64,000 bases of DNA from NCBI GenBank assembly GCA_039555135.1, contig CP114179.1:2170001-2234000 (forward strand), given 5' to 3'. A model generated the notes under the pieces. It was not told the DNA's origin. It ran no database searches and was given only the letters and a program-made list of their open reading frames with translations. The first letter of the stretch is position 1; the number at the start of each line of letters is the position of its first letter. The translations under genes were made by a program, and so were the position numbers. Below, piece by piece: positions 62,556 to 64,000 of this stretch. This stretch comes from Phycisphaeraceae bacterium D3-23. GTDB taxonomy: Bacteria; Planctomycetota; Phycisphaerae; Phycisphaerales; Phycisphaeraceae.

Positions 62556-62575
62556 CGGCATCTTTGTCGGCCGCG

Positions 62576-63699
62576 ATGCCCGCCATGCCCAAAGAGACAC
62601 CCCCCAGCCCAGTCACGCCCGGCCCGTCGCCCAAACAGCGGTCGAAACCCGCCAACGGGGCCGCCAAACGCGTCGGTATCCGTGAGATCGCCAGCAAGGC
62701 CGAGGTCTCCGCCGCGACCGTCTCGATGGTACTCAACAACAACCCCAAGATCACTGCCCAGACCCGGCGGAAGGTCAACCGCGTCGTGAAGGAACTGGGC
62801 TACCGGCCTAACCGGATCGCCCAGTCGCTATCGAGCAAGTACACCAACATGCTCGCGGTCTTGATGCCGACCCTCCGCCACACCATGGCCGACCCGTACT
62901 TTGGCGAGCTCATCTCCGGGATCTGCGACAAGGCTGCCCGGCTTGGCCACAAAGTGATGCTCGAACACGCCAAGCCCGACTTCATCCGCGAGAAAAAACA
63001 CCTCGACCTGTTCGACCGCAGGTTCATCGACGGTGTCCTGTGCATCGGCTTTAGCGATATCCACACCTTCCTCAGCGACTTCGCCGAGGGCGGCTACCGC
63101 GCGATGATGGTCAACAACGTCGCCACCGACCTCGGCCTCGACTACGTCGTGTGCGACTACGACTCGGCCGCGCAGCAGGTCATGACCTATCTGTTCCAAC
63201 TCGGCCACCGCAAAGTCGGCATGATCCACGGCGCGCCCGATGTCTACACCATGCGGCAGATGATGGGCGTCTACCGCACACGCATGAAGGAACACACCGG
63301 CAGTGCAGGCGTAGAGCTTATGGTCGACGGACGATTCACCGAGGAGCACGGCTACGCCGCGGCGACGCGCCTGCTCGACGCACACCCGGACGTCACCGCG
63401 ATCTTTGCGGGCAACGACAAGATGGCGTTGGGCGCGCTCTACACTGCGCCAGCCAGCGTGGGCTCAACGTGCCCCAGGACCTCTCGGTCATCGGTTGCGA
63501 CGACATCCAGTACGCCGCTTTTGTGAACCCGACGCTGACCACAATTAACACCCCACTCTACGATGCCGGGGCCATCGCCTGCGAGCGCCTAATCGACCGG
63601 ATCCACGGCAGCAAAGAACCCGTAGGCGAACAGCTCGCGACCCACCTCGTCCTGCGCCAGTCCACCGCGATCAACCGGCAGGCCAACGGGCTTGGCTAG
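62576..63699 (+). CDS. LacI-family transcriptional regulator, one apparent frameshift
   Basis: ATG 62576 is preferred to TTG 62564. After a Pro/Lys-rich leader comes the HTH: VGIREIASKAEVSAATVS, MVLNNNPKITAQTRRKV and LGYRPNRIAQSL. The sugar-binding core runs through FQLGHRKVGMIHGAP and AIFAGNDKMALGALYTA; near 63446-63456 the frame must shift by one base to continue QRGLNVPQDLSVIGCDD and TTINTPLYDAG to the stop at 63699. The rejoined protein is about 370 aa. Effector is likely a maltose-type sugar given the amylase locus, but this is inference. If the shift is real the protein loses its effector-binding lobe. Confidence 0.82.
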
Positions 63700-63719
63700 C
63701 ACCAACACCGAGGTTACGC

Positions 63720-64000
63720 ATGTGTGAAGGCAAGACCGCGCGATCCACCGAGTCTGCACCACCCACGGATAGCCGGCGGCCTACGGGCGTTGGACGATTC
63801 GCGCTAAGGCGAGCGAGCGCGTCTGGCGTACGTAGGCCGCCGGCTATTACATTGGTGGTCGCTTTGCTGGCGTTAATGTTTGCATGTGCGGCCCAGCCGA
63901 ACAAGCACGCGATCGCGCAGGGCGATGCGTCGGGCCATACCTTCACTTACGCGCCAGCTCCTGGGCGCCCGGACGCGCGAACCGTTCATGTGGCCGGCTC
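63720..64000 (+). CDS. Lipoprotein, probable glycan-active enzyme (3' end outside window)
   Basis: An open frame starts at ATG 63720 and runs off the window. The first 43 codons cross a palindrome and are unlike protein, so the true start is probably TTG 63852 or GTG 63855, giving LVVALLALMFACAAQ, a lipoprotein signal with Cys. After it, HTFTYAPAPGRPDARTVHVAG resembles the first strand of a carbohydrate-binding E-set domain (CBM48-like) that begins many GH13 enzymes. It lies 20 bases after lacI and fits a starch-degradation locus. The fold call rests on about 20 residues. Confidence 0.45.
   Translation, partial: MCEGKTARSTESAPPTDSRRPTGVGRFALRRASASGVRRPPAITLVVALLALMFACAAQPNKHAIAQGDASGHTFTYAPAPGRPDARTVHVAG
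63769..63847. repeat. Intergenic inverted repeat with 17-bp perfect arms
   Basis: ATAGCCGGCGGCCTACG at 63769-63785 pairs perfectly with 63831-63847. The 45-base loop contains a GCGCTAAGGCGAGCG hairpin. It lies inside the nominal 5' part of the next reading frame, so that part is probably not translated. Confidence 0.75.

Noticed and set aside
1-64000. CRISPR arrays
   Set aside because: No series of regularly spaced direct repeats was seen; the repeats present are palindromes or coding repeats.

Overview
The window looks like part of a high-GC planctomycete chromosome, most likely of the Phycisphaerae type. The evidence is several PEP-CTERM exported proteins, a type II prepilin-like protein with an H-x9-DG motif, dockerin-like EF-hand repeats ending in PEP-CTERM tails, paired lipoprotein sulfatases, and many four-base operon overlaps. 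No tRNA, rRNA or CRISPR array was recognised.

Region 1 (1-18.2 kb) is a defence-type island of visibly lower GC. The C-terminal part of a serine recombinase enters from the left edge. Facing it is a seven-gene minus-strand operon. The promoter-proximal genes are a 1731-aa DEAD-like helicase with DUF1998 and a C-terminal nuclease-like tail, an SNF2 helicase resembling DISARM DrmD, and a 1622-aa Eco57I-type adenine methyltransferase. Downstream come a cyclase-like protein, a DUF4062 protein, a NucS-like nuclease with an EVE-like C-terminus, and a CBS-HEPN protein. I read this as a DISARM-related core with an attached signalling and effector module.

Region 2 (19.1-20.1 kb) is a decayed insertion sequence with a 13-bp terminal inverted repeat, a 3-bp CAT target duplication and a transposase gene broken by three in-frame TAG codons and one frameshift.

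Region 3 (20.3-28.6 kb, minus strand) is a five-gene MoxR-vWA-beta-propeller ternary system; its vWA gene carries two apparent frameshifts. Divergent from it (28.8-34.0 kb) is a complete STM4015-4014-4013-4012-4011 cluster (LRR protein, ATP-grasp, sulfatase-like hydrolase, two radical SAM enzymes), followed by a zinc-ribbon membrane protein.

Region 4 (35.9-53.2 kb) is metabolic: two lipoprotein sulfatases, thiolase, metallo-hydrolase, the methylcitrate genes prpD-prpC-prpB, a short-chain dehydrogenase, acyl-CoA dehydrogenase, two enoyl-CoA hydratases, an acyl-CoA carboxylase beta subunit, an RNA m5C methyltransferase and a ROK kinase. Together they suggest breakdown of branched or odd-chain acyl-CoA to propionyl-CoA and onward through methylcitrate. 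Long, sequence-unrelated palindromes sit in five intergenic gaps of regions 4 and 5.

Region 5 (53.3-64 kb) is a carbohydrate locus: a sodium:solute symporter, a frameshifted GH13 alpha-amylase with dockerin-like repeats and a PEP-CTERM tail, two paralogous PEP-CTERM proteins, a prepilin-like protein, a divergent LacI regulator (frameshifted) with three matching operator-like sites in the shared promoter region, and the start of a lipoprotein that runs off the right edge. Five single-base frame disruptions in otherwise conserved genes raise the possibility of consensus indel errors.
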